A stretch of 64,000 bases of DNA, from the NCBI GenBank assembly GCA_036272055.1, contig DATAZL010000039.1:8322-72321 (forward strand), in the 5' to 3' direction. The notes beneath the pieces were generated by a model. That model was not told the DNA's origin, did no database searches, and saw only the letters and a program-made list of their open reading frames with translations. The position numbers were made by a program, and so were the translations under genes. Source of the DNA: DASZVB01 sp036272055. GTDB lineage: Bacteria > Myxococcota_A > Polyangia > Polyangiales > Polyangiaceae. The first letter of the stretch is position 1; each line of letters starts with the position of its first letter. Of the stretch, positions 34,063 to 43,300 are shown in pieces.

Positions 34063-35960
34063 TGCGCTGGTTTCGCCGGCGCGGCCGTCTTCTCGGCGGT
34101 CGTCTTCGGCGTGGCCGCCAGAGCGAGGCCTCCGCCACGCGGGTCGGCGTAGGCGTAGGCCACGCCTCCCGCCACGGCGATCGAGTTCGCGTCGCCGATC
34201 GCGTGGGTCTTGCTCGAGAGACGATGGCCCCGCCGCGCGAGCTCGGCCAGGACGCCTTTCGGCGGCGGATGGCCGCTCTCGAATCTTATCTCGTCGGGTA
34301 CGAATCCGTGGTGGATACGCGGAGCGTCGACGGCAACATCGATGCTCATGCCGTAGTCGATGGCGTTCCTGAGGACGCGCGCGACGGTGTTCGGGATGGT
34401 GTCGCCGCCGGGGCTCCCGAGGACGAGCACCGGTTCGCCGTTCGCGAGCACGAGGGTCGGGCTCATCGAGGTCGGCATGCGCCGGCCGGGGAGCGGCGTG
34501 GCCGCGCCGGCGGTGCCGAACGCCGCGAGCGAGTCGTTGAGCACCATCCCCGCCGCCATCACCCGCGCGCCGAAGCTCGCGGAGAGCGTCGTCGTCAGCG
34601 TCGCGACGTTGCCGTCGCCGTCCACGGCGGCGAGGTGCGTCGTGTGCTCGAGCTCCTTGACGGCCGCGTCGTAGAGCGGATGCATGCCCTTCGACGGCGT
34701 CGCGTGGGTCATGTCGATGGGCCCGAGGCGCTCGAAGAGCCGCCCGGCGTCGAGCCACGACGCCTCGTTCCGTGCGAGGTCGTAGCCGGGGACGGAGTCG
34801 GGATCGACGACGTCGAAGCGACGGATCGTCTGCGCGCGCCGCGCCGCCTCGGCGAAGAGATGTAGCTCGTCGGCGGAGAGCGCCGGGTAACGCCAGGCCT
34901 CGCGCTTCTCGAGCATAGCGAGCGTCGCCCCGAGCGCGGCGCCACCTCCGGCAGGGGGCGGCGAGGTCTCGATCGAGAAGCCGCGATACGTGGTGCGAAG
35001 CGGCTCGCGAACGACTGCGTGGTACGACGCGAGATCTTCGCGCGAGATGAGGCCGCCGCGCTCGGACAGGGCTGCGAGCTGCTCGGCGGTCGTTCCCGTA
35101 TAGAACCCGGCGTCGCCGTCCTTCGCGATGCGCTCGAGCGTCGCGGCGAGCTCCGGTTGAACGACGCGCGCGCCCTCGTGCTTCGGTCCCTTGCCGTCGC
35201 CGAACACGCGCTTCGCCTGGGGGTCCTTCGAGAGCGTGGGCCACACCCAGCCGAGGGCTTGCGCCTGGTTGTGACCGAGGGGGAAGCCGTCCTTCGCGAG
35301 ACGGATCGCGACCTGGAGAGCCTCCGCTCGGCCGAGCCGTCCGAAGCGGGCGAGCGTCAGATCGAGGCCAGCGACGCTGCCGGGAACGCCGGCCGCCGCC
35401 GGTCCGACGGCGTGCTCGGCGATCATGCGATCGAACGCCGCCTGGGTGACGGCGCCCGGGGCGCGCTCGCGGAACTCGATGGCGACGGTCGGACCGCCCT
35501 TCGGTCGATAGAGGACGACCCCTCCGCCGCCGAGATTGCCGGCGCTGGGGTAGGTGACGGCGAGGGTGTACGCCGCAGCGACGATCGCGTCGGCGGCGTT
35601 GCCGCCTCGCTCGAGCGCCGCGATGCCGGCGTGCGTCGCGTTCGCCTCGGACGTGACGACGACACCGGCGCGACCGCTCACCGTGCGCGCGCTCCCCGCG
35701 TGAAGCGACGCGAGGAGCTCCGCGGTGGGTCCCGGCTGCGACGGCGCGGCCGGACCGGGGCTCGGCGCTGCCGTCGCGCTTGCCGCAATCGCCGGAAGCG
35801 CGGGCGGCGGCAGGGCACGCGACGTCGACGCCGAGGCGCTCGCGGGAACGGCGCTCGCGTCCTCCGGGTGTGCGGGACCGCGCGCGCACGCGAGCGCGAG
35901 GGCCGCGGCGACGAACGACGACGAGCGCGGGACGCGACGAGACTTCACCTTGTCTCCCAT
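34059..35960 (-). CDS. ggt: Gamma-glutamyltransferase (glutathione hydrolase)
   Basis: A 633-residue N-terminal nucleophile hydrolase that cleaves or transfers the gamma-glutamyl group of glutathione in the periplasm. The precursor self-cleaves before the catalytic Thr, here Thr440 in the conserved HTTH followed by AAVDGDGNVATLTTTL. Other signatures are SEANATHAGIAALERGGNAADAIVAA near the N-terminus, AGNLGGGG, GVPGSVAGL and MSPTLVLANGEPVLVLGSPGG. The signal region ends LACARG, which may be a lipobox. An Ala/Pro/Ser-rich spacer (about 30-85) precedes the domain. Start at 35960 with GGAGACAAGG-like context. It is divergent from moaB across 83 bp. Convergent with the upstream neighbour through repeat copy B. 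Confidence 0.93.
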   Translation of the reverse strand: MGDKVKSRRVPRSSSFVAAALALACARGPAHPEDASAVPASASASTSRALPPPALPAIAASATAAPSPGPAAPSQPGPTAELLASLHAGSARTVSGRAGVVVTSEANATHAGIAALERGGNAADAIVAAAYTLAVTYPSAGNLGGGGVVLYRPKGGPTVAIEFRERAPGAVTQAAFDRMIAEHAVGPAAAGVPGSVAGLDLTLARFGRLGRAEALQVAIRLAKDGFPLGHNQAQALGWVWPTLSKDPQAKRVFGDGKGPKHEGARVVQPELAATLERIAKDGDAGFYTGTTAEQLAALSERGGLISREDLASYHAVVREPLRTTYRGFSIETSPPPAGGGAALGATLAMLEKREAWRYPALSADELHLFAEAARRAQTIRRFDVVDPDSVPGYDLARNEASWLDAGRLFERLGPIDMTHATPSKGMHPLYDAAVKELEHTTHLAAVDGDGNVATLTTTLSASFGARVMAAGMVLNDSLAAFGTAGAATPLPGRRMPTSMSPTLVLANGEPVLVLGSPGGDTIPNTVARVLRNAIDYGMSIDVAVDAPRIHHGFVPDEIRFESGHPPPKGVLAELARRGHRLSSKTHAIGDANSIAVAGGVAYAYADPRGGGLALAATPKTTAEKTAAPAKPAQ

Positions 35961-36043
35961 GTTACCGCTCGCCGCTCGGCGCTGCTATCGTGCCGGCGCA
36001 TCGGGGCGATACCGGGCCGGCGAACGAACGAGGAAAATCATCG

Positions 36044-36562
36044 ATGAGCGAGCGACCATTCGTGGCAATCAACGTGGCCGTCCTCACCGTCAGCGACACG
36101 CGCACCCGCGAGAACGATACGAGCGGCGGCGCGATCGTCGAGGCGCTCACCAAGGTCGGCCACGTCGTCACCCGTCGCAAGATCGTCCCAGACGACGTCG
36201 TGAAGCTGCGCTCCACGTTCGAGGAATGGATCAGCGACGACCCGGAAGTAGACGTGATTCTCTCGACGGGCGGCACCGGTATCACCGGTCGTGACGTCAC
36301 GCCGGAGGCCCTCGCGCCCCTCGTGACCAAGACGATCGTCGGCTTCGGAGAGCTCTTCCGTCAGCTGTCCTACGCGGAGATCGGCGCGAGCACGATCCAG
36401 TCGCGGGCCGAGGGCGCCATCTGTCGCGGCAAGCTCGTCTTCCTGCTCCCCGGCTCGACCGGCGCGGTGCGCCTCGCGATGACGAAGATCCTTCTGCCAC
36501 AGCTCGACGCGCGGACGCGCCCCTGTAACTTCGTCGAGCTCATGCCGCGGTTTCGCGAGTAG
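36044..36562 (+). CDS. moaB: Molybdenum cofactor protein MoaB
   Basis: A 172-residue protein of the MoaB/MogA family, which adenylates molybdopterin during molybdenum cofactor synthesis. The core signatures are VAVLTVSDTRTRENDTSGG and VDVILSTGGTGITGRDVTPEAL; the TGGTG nucleotide loop and the following GRDVTPE are diagnostic. The C-terminal LPGSTGAVRLAMTKILLPQL also fits MoaB. ATG 36044 follows AGGA at normal distance; the longer reading from 35780 runs through the divergent gene and was rejected. No other molybdenum cofactor genes are nearby. Confidence 0.93.
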   Translation: MSERPFVAINVAVLTVSDTRTRENDTSGGAIVEALTKVGHVVTRRKIVPDDVVKLRSTFEEWISDDPEVDVILSTGGTGITGRDVTPEALAPLVTKTIVGFGELFRQLSYAEIGASTIQSRAEGAICRGKLVFLLPGSTGAVRLAMTKILLPQLDARTRPCNFVELMPRFRE

Positions 36563-36568
36563 CGTCGG

Positions 36569-37570
36569 TCAAGAGCGCGCCGCGGTTTCGCGCACGGCGT
36601 CCGTCACCAGCGTGATGCCCGGGTCGAGGAGCGCTTGCGCAGCGAGGTCGCCGGCGGGGACGGCCAGCACCCGTGTACCGAGTGCGCGCGCCTCGCGTAC
36701 GACCGTCGAGGCGCCCTCCTCGCGGGACGCGGAGACGACCACGTCGGCGGCCGCGATCCACGCGAGCGCGTCCCGGCGCGACAGCTTGCCGACGAAGCGC
36801 ACGCCGGGAAAGGCCGCGACGAGCTCGTCGAGGAGCGGGCCGTCGCCGACGACCACGACGTGGTCCGTCGCCTCCAGGGCGAGGCTCACGGCGCGCGCCG
36901 GAGCCTTCGACGGCACGAGCCGCCCGACCACGACGGCGAGGCGCTCGTCGCCGAGCCCATGGAGCAGACGTGCCGCGGCGCGGGACGGCGCGCCGAGGAC
37001 GTCGATGGCGCAGGGCTCGACGTAGCTATTTGCGACCACGTCGGTGGTCGTTGCCGCGACGAAGCGGCCCATCAGGTCTCTCGAGACGAAGCGGAAGCGC
37101 GCGCCGCGAGCGAGGAGACGGCGCGCGAGCGCGACGCGGTACGCTCGCGGTAGCCGCTCGACGAGCCCGACGTCGGAGCCGTGCACGACGACCTCGAAGA
37201 CGCGCCGCGCGGGCGGCGCGATCGGCCACGCCGCGGGGACGAGCCAGTGCGCGATCACGTCGTCGAAGGGGCCGAGGCGCTCCGCGGCCCGTCGCGCGGC
37301 GAGGACGAACTGCGCCGCGCCGAGTGCGCGCACCGGTGATTCGCGAAGCCGCGTGAGCACGCCGGGCCAGCCGAACGCGTCGCCCCCATCGAGCCACTCG
37401 ACGTGCAGGCCGTCCGCGCGGGGCACGACGATGCCCGACGGCCTCGGCGTGAGGACGACCACGTCGTCGCCGGCGCGGACGCGGAGCCGCGCCTCGGTCT
37501 CGACGAAGTGCCCGGAAGGGTCGTCCGCGTGAGCCGGGAACGACGTGCTGACGACGAGGACGCGGGGCAC
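36569..37570 (-). CDS. Glycosyltransferase, GT4-like
   Basis: A 333-residue two-domain glycosyltransferase of the GT-B fold. The N-terminal domain begins VPRVLVVSTSFPAHADDPSGHFVETEA, a common start for GT4 enzymes. The C-terminal nucleotide-sugar domain shows LAVVVGRLVPSKAPARAVSLA, VVVVGDGPLLDELVAAF and the E-x7-E region VVSASREEGASTVVREARALGTRVLA, in which the two Glu bind the nucleotide sugar. The acceptor is unknown, probably a lipid or polysaccharide. GTG 37570 was chosen because the family N-terminus starts there; the in-frame extension to 38071 is shadow of the DUF971 and rpsU genes. It follows the DUF971 gene by 11 bp, probably as an operon. Confidence 0.87.
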   Translation of the reverse strand: MPRVLVVSTSFPAHADDPSGHFVETEARLRVRAGDDVVVLTPRPSGIVVPRADGLHVEWLDGGDAFGWPGVLTRLRESPVRALGAAQFVLAARRAAERLGPFDDVIAHWLVPAAWPIAPPARRVFEVVVHGSDVGLVERLPRAYRVALARRLLARGARFRFVSRDLMGRFVAATTTDVVANSYVEPCAIDVLGAPSRAAARLLHGLGDERLAVVVGRLVPSKAPARAVSLALEATDHVVVVGDGPLLDELVAAFPGVRFVGKLSRRDALAWIAAADVVVSASREEGASTVVREARALGTRVLAVPAGDLAAQALLDPGITLVTDAVRETAARS

Positions 37571-37581
37571 GGCCAGTGCCC

Positions 37582-37926
37582 TCAGGGAAGCTCTGGGTGC
37601 TTCGTGGGGAGCGCGTCCCCGTGTGCGGCGTAGAGCTCCCCGAGCCGTCTCAGGAACGGGTAGGGGTAGATCCCGGTAGCGTGCCCGTCCGCCCAGCCGA
37701 GCTCGAGGGCGTAGTTGCCGACCTGGCCGATGTCGCGGAGCTCGGGGTCGCCCGAGTCGACGAACCGGATCCCTCCCGAATGACCCTGACAGCTTGCGCA
37801 GGGGCAGTACCCCCGGACGATCCGGTGGGGGACGCTGAAGGATCGTCCGTCGCCCCACGCCAGTTCGAGGACGCGTGAGCCGTGTGGGGCCTTCACTCCG
37901 ACCAGGGTCACGCTGCTGCCGGACAT
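37582..37926 (-). CDS. DUF971 / gamma-butyrobetaine-hydroxylase-N-terminal-like protein
   Basis: A 114-residue single-domain protein of the GBBH-like N-terminal (DUF971) family. It shows LELAWGDGRSFSVPHRIVRGYCPCASCQG, GYALELGWADGHATGIYPYPFLRRL and a Cys cluster YCPCASC suited to metal binding. Stand-alone members occur widely and have been associated with iron-sulfur cluster chemistry, but no reaction is established for this one. ATG 37926 has AGAGG 5 bases upstream. It is divergent from rpsU (35 bp) and followed closely by a glycosyltransferase. Confidence 0.86.
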   Translation of the reverse strand: MSGSSVTLVGVKAPHGSRVLELAWGDGRSFSVPHRIVRGYCPCASCQGHSGGIRFVDSGDPELRDIGQVGNYALELGWADGHATGIYPYPFLRRLGELYAAHGDALPTKHPELP

Positions 37927-37961
37927 GGAAACCTCTTGCCCTGCGCGGGTCTGTCTGCCAT

Positions 37962-38204
37962 ATGCCCCATTCTGCCGTGGCAAACCCTAGCGAAGCAATC
38001 CAGTGTAAGCCGCTCGAAGTCGCCGTTGGTGACAAGGGCATCGAGCGGGCAATCAAGCATCTCAAGCGCAAGATGGCGGCGGAGGGGATCCTTCGCGAGC
38101 TGAAGCGGCGCCGGCACTACATGAAGCCCTCCGTGAAGCGACGGAAGAAGATGAGCGAAGCCGCTCGTCGTCGTCGCAAGCGCGAGAAGACCGTTCAGTT
38201 CTGA
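37962..38204 (+). CDS. rpsU: 30S ribosomal protein S21
   Basis: About 80 residues. The core (LEVAVGDKGIERAIKHLKRKM, then GILRELKRRRHYMKPSVKRRKK) is the S21 family, which sits near the 3' end of 16S rRNA on the small subunit and helps mRNA binding; the tail is very basic. It is about 10 residues longer at the N-terminus than E. coli S21 (71). ATG 37962 and GTG 37977 are both possible, with no clear ribosome site for either, as is common for rpsU. In many bacteria rpsU precedes dnaG and rpoD; here those genes lie about 20 kb away on the other strand. Confidence 0.93.
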   Translation: MPHSAVANPSEAIQCKPLEVAVGDKGIERAIKHLKRKMAAEGILRELKRRRHYMKPSVKRRKKMSEAARRRRKREKTVQF

Positions 38205-38279
38205 GCGCGCACCGGGCCACACCGCGGACACGCTCCGTGGAAGTTGGCCGCCTTCGTACCCCCTGGGTATCGAAGTGAC

Positions 38280-39437
38280 ATGCGCGTGACCGATGCCGCG
38301 GTGCTGCAGGAAGAAGCAGCACCGCCGGCTTTTCGTCTCAGGTACCTGCTCGTCTGTGGCGCGCTGTGGGTCTCGTACTCGGCGCTCGCCCCGCGAGTGA
38401 AGGCGGCGTGGGAGCTCCACTCCGTTGCGACGGCGTTCGCAGACTACGCGCTCTGCATGGTCGGCCCGACCGGGCCGTCGCTGCTTCGCGATAACCCCGC
38501 CGAGTTCCGGCGGCTCGTTCGCCGGCGCCTCGTCGCCGCGGGCGCCGACGACAGGCCGTTCTCGCGTTGCGCCAAGGGCGCGGGCCAGGTCACCGAGTCG
38601 CCGGCCATCGAGCGCGCGCACCGAGCGCAGGCCGCGACCTTCGCCGAGTACGGCGGTCCCGCGGCGGACGCCTCCGACGCGGCGCACCTCGACGACGTCG
38701 CGGTCACCACTCGCCGCCTCGCGGAGCTCGCCGACGCGGGCTGGCCGTTCGTGCGTGGCGGCTACACGAGCCTCGTCCAGGCGTCGGCGTATGCCGCCGA
38801 GGCGGCGCATCCCATCGAGCTGCCGCGCCCCGGCGTGGGTCACGGCGCGCCGCCCGCGCGTTCCATCGGCCGCTGCGAGGCGGGCGGCACCGGCGGCGCG
38901 TTCGTCCTCGGCATGTCCGAAGATCATCGTCACAAGGTCGTGCGCACGGTGACGCCGGAGGGCGCATCCGTCGACGCGCTCCTCACCGCTCCGGAGGCGC
39001 GCGTGTTCGCGGCGTCCTGCGACGAGCATGCGATGGTCGTCGCGACCGGCCACGAGGGCACGCGCGACGTCGCGCTCTTCAGCTGCGCTTACCTCGGCGC
39101 GTGCACGCCGATGTCGCTCCCGCACCTCGGCGCATCGGGCCCCGCGGTGCAGTACCCCCTCGACGTCGCGCGCGTCGACGGCGCGACGGTCCTCGTCGCG
39201 CCCATGCACGGCATCGTGCGCGTCAGCTCGTCGCGCGACGACGGCCGGAGCTGGACACCGCTCACGGTGGCCTTCGACCCCGACGCGCACACCGATCTGC
39301 GCTTCGACGTCCCCGAGCCGGACCATCTCTTCGTCACCGGAAAACGCGTGCTCCTCTACGGCGTCGCGCCGCACGGCCGTGGAACGTTCCCGGTGCTCGT
39401 CTCCGAGGATCTCGGCGCGTCCTTCCGCGCGCCGTGA
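38280..39437 (+). CDS. Membrane-anchored protein with BNR-like beta repeats, unknown function
   Basis: A 385-residue protein with one N-terminal membrane segment (about 18-37, RYLLVCGALWVSYSALAP), so the bulk is likely periplasmic. Residues about 200-385 show repeated beta strands with Asp-box-like pieces, SSSRDDGRSWTPLTVAFD and VSEDLGASFRAP, typical of BNR/sialidase-like propellers, though too few for a whole propeller to be certain. The middle has several Cys (RCAKGAG, GRCEAGG, CAYLGAC). No active-site residues are identified. ATG 38280 precedes the membrane segment. It is convergent with a periplasmic TPR gene 64 bp downstream. Confidence 0.75.
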   Translation: MRVTDAAVLQEEAAPPAFRLRYLLVCGALWVSYSALAPRVKAAWELHSVATAFADYALCMVGPTGPSLLRDNPAEFRRLVRRRLVAAGADDRPFSRCAKGAGQVTESPAIERAHRAQAATFAEYGGPAADASDAAHLDDVAVTTRRLAELADAGWPFVRGGYTSLVQASAYAAEAAHPIELPRPGVGHGAPPARSIGRCEAGGTGGAFVLGMSEDHRHKVVRTVTPEGASVDALLTAPEARVFAASCDEHAMVVATGHEGTRDVALFSCAYLGACTPMSLPHLGASGPAVQYPLDVARVDGATVLVAPMHGIVRVSSSRDDGRSWTPLTVAFDPDAHTDLRFDVPEPDHLFVTGKRVLLYGVAPHGRGTFPVLVSEDLGASFRAP

Positions 39438-39501
39438 AGCGCGCCACGACAATCGGTGCTCGAGTCAGAGCTGGCCCATCGCTTCGATCGGACTCGAGGC
39501 A

Positions 39502-40338
39502 CTAGCGTGCGGCGATCTTCGCGAAGGCGTGACGGACCCACGAGTAACCCGGACCGCGGCCGGCGATCACCGGATCGAGCTCCGCGGCGAGGAGCGTCAG
39601 CGCCCGCACCTGGAGTCGCGTCTGCCGATCACGGTCTGCCTCCCTGCTGATCGCCTCGGCGCGGCGCCAGAGGGACAGCGCGGGGAGCCACGCGCCGCGC
39701 GCGACGTACATCGCGGAGAGCTCCGTGGTCCGCGCGGCGTCGTCCGGTGAGAGCTGAGCAGCATGCTCGAGGTCCCGCGCCGCCTCCGCGTTCCGTCCCT
39801 GTTCCTTCCTTAGGTGTGCGCGCAGCGTTAGCGCTTCCGCCGCGACGCTCGGGTAGCGCGCCGCGGTCGAGAGCAGGAGCTCCGCCTCGCTCGCTTCACC
39901 GAGGCGATAGCGGAGCTTGCCGAGCGCGAGCAGCGTCTCGCCGCGCGATGGATCGAGCTTGATGGACTCCGAGTACGCGGTGATGGCCTCGGTGAAGCGC
40001 TGGGCCTCCTCGAAGCGACGACCGCGATCGGCGAGCTCCTCGGCGCCGCTCCTGAGCGTCACGCGCCGTGGCAAGAGAGGAACCGGATCGAGGGGCGGCT
40101 GTGACGTCGGTATCGGCGCGACGGGCATCGTCGGCGCCATGGGAGCAGTCGGCGCTGACGGAGTCATGGGCGCCGAGGGAGCCGTCGGCGGCCTCGGCGC
40201 GACCGGCGCCGCAGCGGTCCCGGGCGTCGTCGGGTTCACCTCGGGAAAGCGCGCGACGGGGCCGGCGTTCGCGAGGCCCACGGCGGTCCACGACGCGAGG
40301 ACGAGGAGCGCGCCGCGACCCCGCACGGCTCGCCTCAC
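39502..40338 (-). CDS. Exported TPR-repeat protein (third gene of giant TPR operon)
   Basis: A 278-residue protein. The signal peptide (GALLVLASWTAVGLANA) is followed by a Pro/Ala/Thr/Met-rich linker of about 65 residues (PTAPSAPMTPSAPTAPMAP), then about four TPR-like helix pairs (about 105-270), including RRFEEAQRFTEAITAYSESIKLDPSRGETLLALGKLRYRLGEASEAE and later AEALTLRAHLRKEQGRNAEAARDLEHAAQL. TPRs bind partner proteins. GTG 40338 overlaps the stop of the 1842-residue TPR gene by GTGA; the ORF extension to 40893 is shadow. It is the only exported member of the three-gene operon, so it may be the envelope-side partner. Confidence 0.8.
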   Translation of the reverse strand: MRRAVRGRGALLVLASWTAVGLANAGPVARFPEVNPTTPGTAAAPVAPRPPTAPSAPMTPSAPTAPMAPTMPVAPIPTSQPPLDPVPLLPRRVTLRSGAEELADRGRRFEEAQRFTEAITAYSESIKLDPSRGETLLALGKLRYRLGEASEAELLLSTAARYPSVAAEALTLRAHLRKEQGRNAEAARDLEHAAQLSPDDAARTTELSAMYVARGAWLPALSLWRRAEAISREADRDRQTRLQVRALTLLAAELDPVIAGRGPGYSWVRHAFAKIAAR

Positions 40339-43300
40339 ACGCCGAGACCGACCCGGCGACGCGCCTCGGCGTAGTTCTCGCTGACGCTGAAGACGCACAG
40401 GTCGCGCGCCTCGGGCTGGCGTTGCACCCATTTCATGCGCTCGCCGAGCTCGGCAGGCATGCCGTCGGTCTGTCCGAGGGCGAGCGCGACGCCGCGCAGC
40501 GCGACGCCGGGGCTGCCCACGGCGAGGAGCGCAGTACGGCTCGCCCACTGTGCAACGGCTTGCCCGAGCTGGCTCGCGCGGTTGCCGATCGTGCCGGCGA
40601 TCTCGAGCGCGAGCGTCGTCATCTCGGTGTCGAGAGACGTGGGGAGCGCCGGCTCGAGACGACGGCGGGCTTCGGCGAGCTTGTTCGGATCGATGCCCGG
40701 TGCCTGCCAGTTCGACGCGATCCCCGCGAGCAGGGCGCCGAGCACCGGAGAGAGCTCGATGGGCGCGATGCGCGTCAGCGCGGCCGCCTCGGCCTTGATC
40801 ATCTTGAGGGCGCGCACGAGCAGGAAGTAGCGCGTCGCCTCGTCCTTGCTCTCGAGCAGGCTCTGGCCGACGAGGAGCCGGGCCGGCGTGCACGAGATCG
40901 GCAAGAACACCGCGCCGAGGAGCGGCGTGACCATCAGCTCGAGCGAGCGGACCCCCATCGACTCCGCGACCGCCCTGACCTCGCCGGCGAACTCCGCCGC
41001 GCTCGGCGGCAGCGGCGAAGCGCGCAGCGCCTTCAGATCGGCGGGATAGGCCGTGTCGAGCACGGTCGGCAGCTTCGCGAGCAGGCTCCGGAGCGCCGGG
41101 CCGAGGAGCTCCGGTGCCGTCAGATCGTCGAGCGCGTCTCCGCTCGCGGCGGCGCCGGCACCCGGCAGAGTGGACTCCGTCTTTCCCTCGAGGGCGGCAA
41201 GGGTCGCGCCTGCGACGAGGGCGCCGTCGGCCTGATCGCGGAGCGAGGCAACGGTCTCGAGGACGCCGAAGAACGCGAGGTCGAACCGGCCATGCGCGAG
41301 CGCGCGGCGGGCCTCGGCCGCGGAGCGATCGAGCAAGACGTTCTCCGCCGCGGTCTCACCGTGACGTCGGTGGTGCCGCGCGAGCGCGCGGAGCACGTCG
41401 GGATCGTGCGGCCATGCCTTGCGCGCCTTCTCGAGGATCGACAGCGCACTGCGCTTGTCCTTCGCGAGCTCGTCGTAGACGTCGGCGAGGGCGATGGTGC
41501 GGGCGAGCTTCTCGTCCGCATCGGTCGCGCCGTCGACCAGCTCGGTCTGGAGCTGTACGGCCTTCACGACGTCGCCGAGCTTGCCGTACACCCTGACGAG
41601 CGCGCCGGTCGCCACCGGGTCGTTCGGCTTGCGCTTGAGGATCTCGCGGTAGCAGATCTCGGCGCGCTGCGGGTTCGGGAGGTCGGTGTCGTAGAGCTCG
41701 GCGAGCCGTCCGTAGACCTCGGCCTGCTTCTCCGGAGACGACGCGACGCGCGCGAGCTTTATCCAGGTGTCCTCGGCGCGATTCCACTCGCCCTCGGTGA
41801 GCGCGAGGCTACCGTACGCCTCGAGCGCATCGACGTGATCGGGGTTCGCCTCGAGCGCCGCGCCGAGCGCCTTTCGTGCCGCGTCGCGATCGCCGACGTC
41901 CGCGAGCGCGCGGCCGCGGGTCACCTCGAGAGCGACGCGCTCCTCGGGTGCGGTGGTCCGCGCGAGCCGCGCCTCGAGGAGCTCGGCGAGCTTGCTCCTC
42001 GCTCCGAGCCGGACGTACTGGCGCTGCAGGCGCTCGAACGTGTCGCCCTTGCCGATGTCGAGCGCCGCGACCTCCTCGAGCACCACGAGGCCGAGGTCTT
42101 GATTGTCCACCTTGTCGTCCCAGAGCACGGCGGCACGGTAGAAGGCGTCGGTGCGATGCTCCGGCACCGCCGATGCGCGCGCGAGCGCCTCGAGATCTCC
42201 CGCGGCCTCCGCGTAGCGTCCGGTCTGCTCCTCGAGTAGCGCGCGGAACTCGCGGGCGACGAGGTGATCGGGGGCGAGCTCGAGAGTCCGGGAGAGGAGC
42301 TCGAGCGCCTCGTCCCAGCGCCCGAGTCGCGCCGCGGCCTCGGCCGTACGGAGCGAGAGCGTCGCGCGATCGAGCGGGCGCTCGACGAGCTCCGCGAGCT
42401 CGCGGTCGGTCTCGAAGAGTCGCGCGTCGTCCCCGGCGAAGCGCGCGTGCGCGCTCGCCTGACGGAGCGACCAGAGCGACGCGGGCTTCTTCTGGGTGGC
42501 GCGCTCGGCGAGATCCCGGGTCGTCGCCCAATCGTCGTGCTTCATCCTGAGACGGGCGGCGAGGCGTGCGTGGGCCTGCGACTCGCCGCGGTCGAGCAGA
42601 TCGACGAGGGTGCTCGAGAGCCCCTCGAGCTCCACGTCGGGACCCGCCGCGAGCGTGCGGTGCTCGGCGGCTCGCGTCGTCGCGAGCCATCCTGCGGCGC
42701 CGTCGTTCTCCACACCGGTGCGGCGCGCGACGAGCACCGTCGCGAGCTCGCTCTCACCGGCGGCAGCGGCGGCTCCGGCCGCCCGGTGCGCGTCGTCGTC
42801 GGATTGCGCTCGCTCGTACTCGGTGGCGGCCTCGTACGCGAGCCATGCCCGCGTGCGCCCGGTGGCGGTCTCGCCGACTCGTTCGCGCCAGCGGCCGCGC
42901 TCCACGTTCGGGAGCGGCGCGAGACGCCCTTCGAGCTCGCGGAGCGCCACGTCGTCCGGTCGGGCGGCGACCGCGACGGCGAGGCATGACGCCGCGCCGA
43001 CCGGGTCGTCGTCGGCGATGAGCAGCGCCTCGCGCACCGCGCCGAGCGCGCGCAGAATCGGATCGGTCGCCGCGCTCTGCTGCTTCCGGAGCCACTCGAG
43101 GAGCTTGGGGACGTCGCCCTTTGCGCGCGCGAGCTCGACGCCGGCGCGGGCGGCGAAGGGGAGGGTCGGAGCCGTCTCGTGAGCCTTGAGGAGGAGCTCC
43201 TCGGTGTTCGCGGGATCTCCGTCGGCGCCACGCGCTGCTGCCTCGTAGAGGAGAAGCGACTGACGCGGCGTCGCCTCGTCGCCCATCGAGGCGGCCAGCA

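Noticed and set aside
38205..38279. tRNA or terminator after rpsU
   Set aside because: No cloverleaf or perfect stem found in this short gap.
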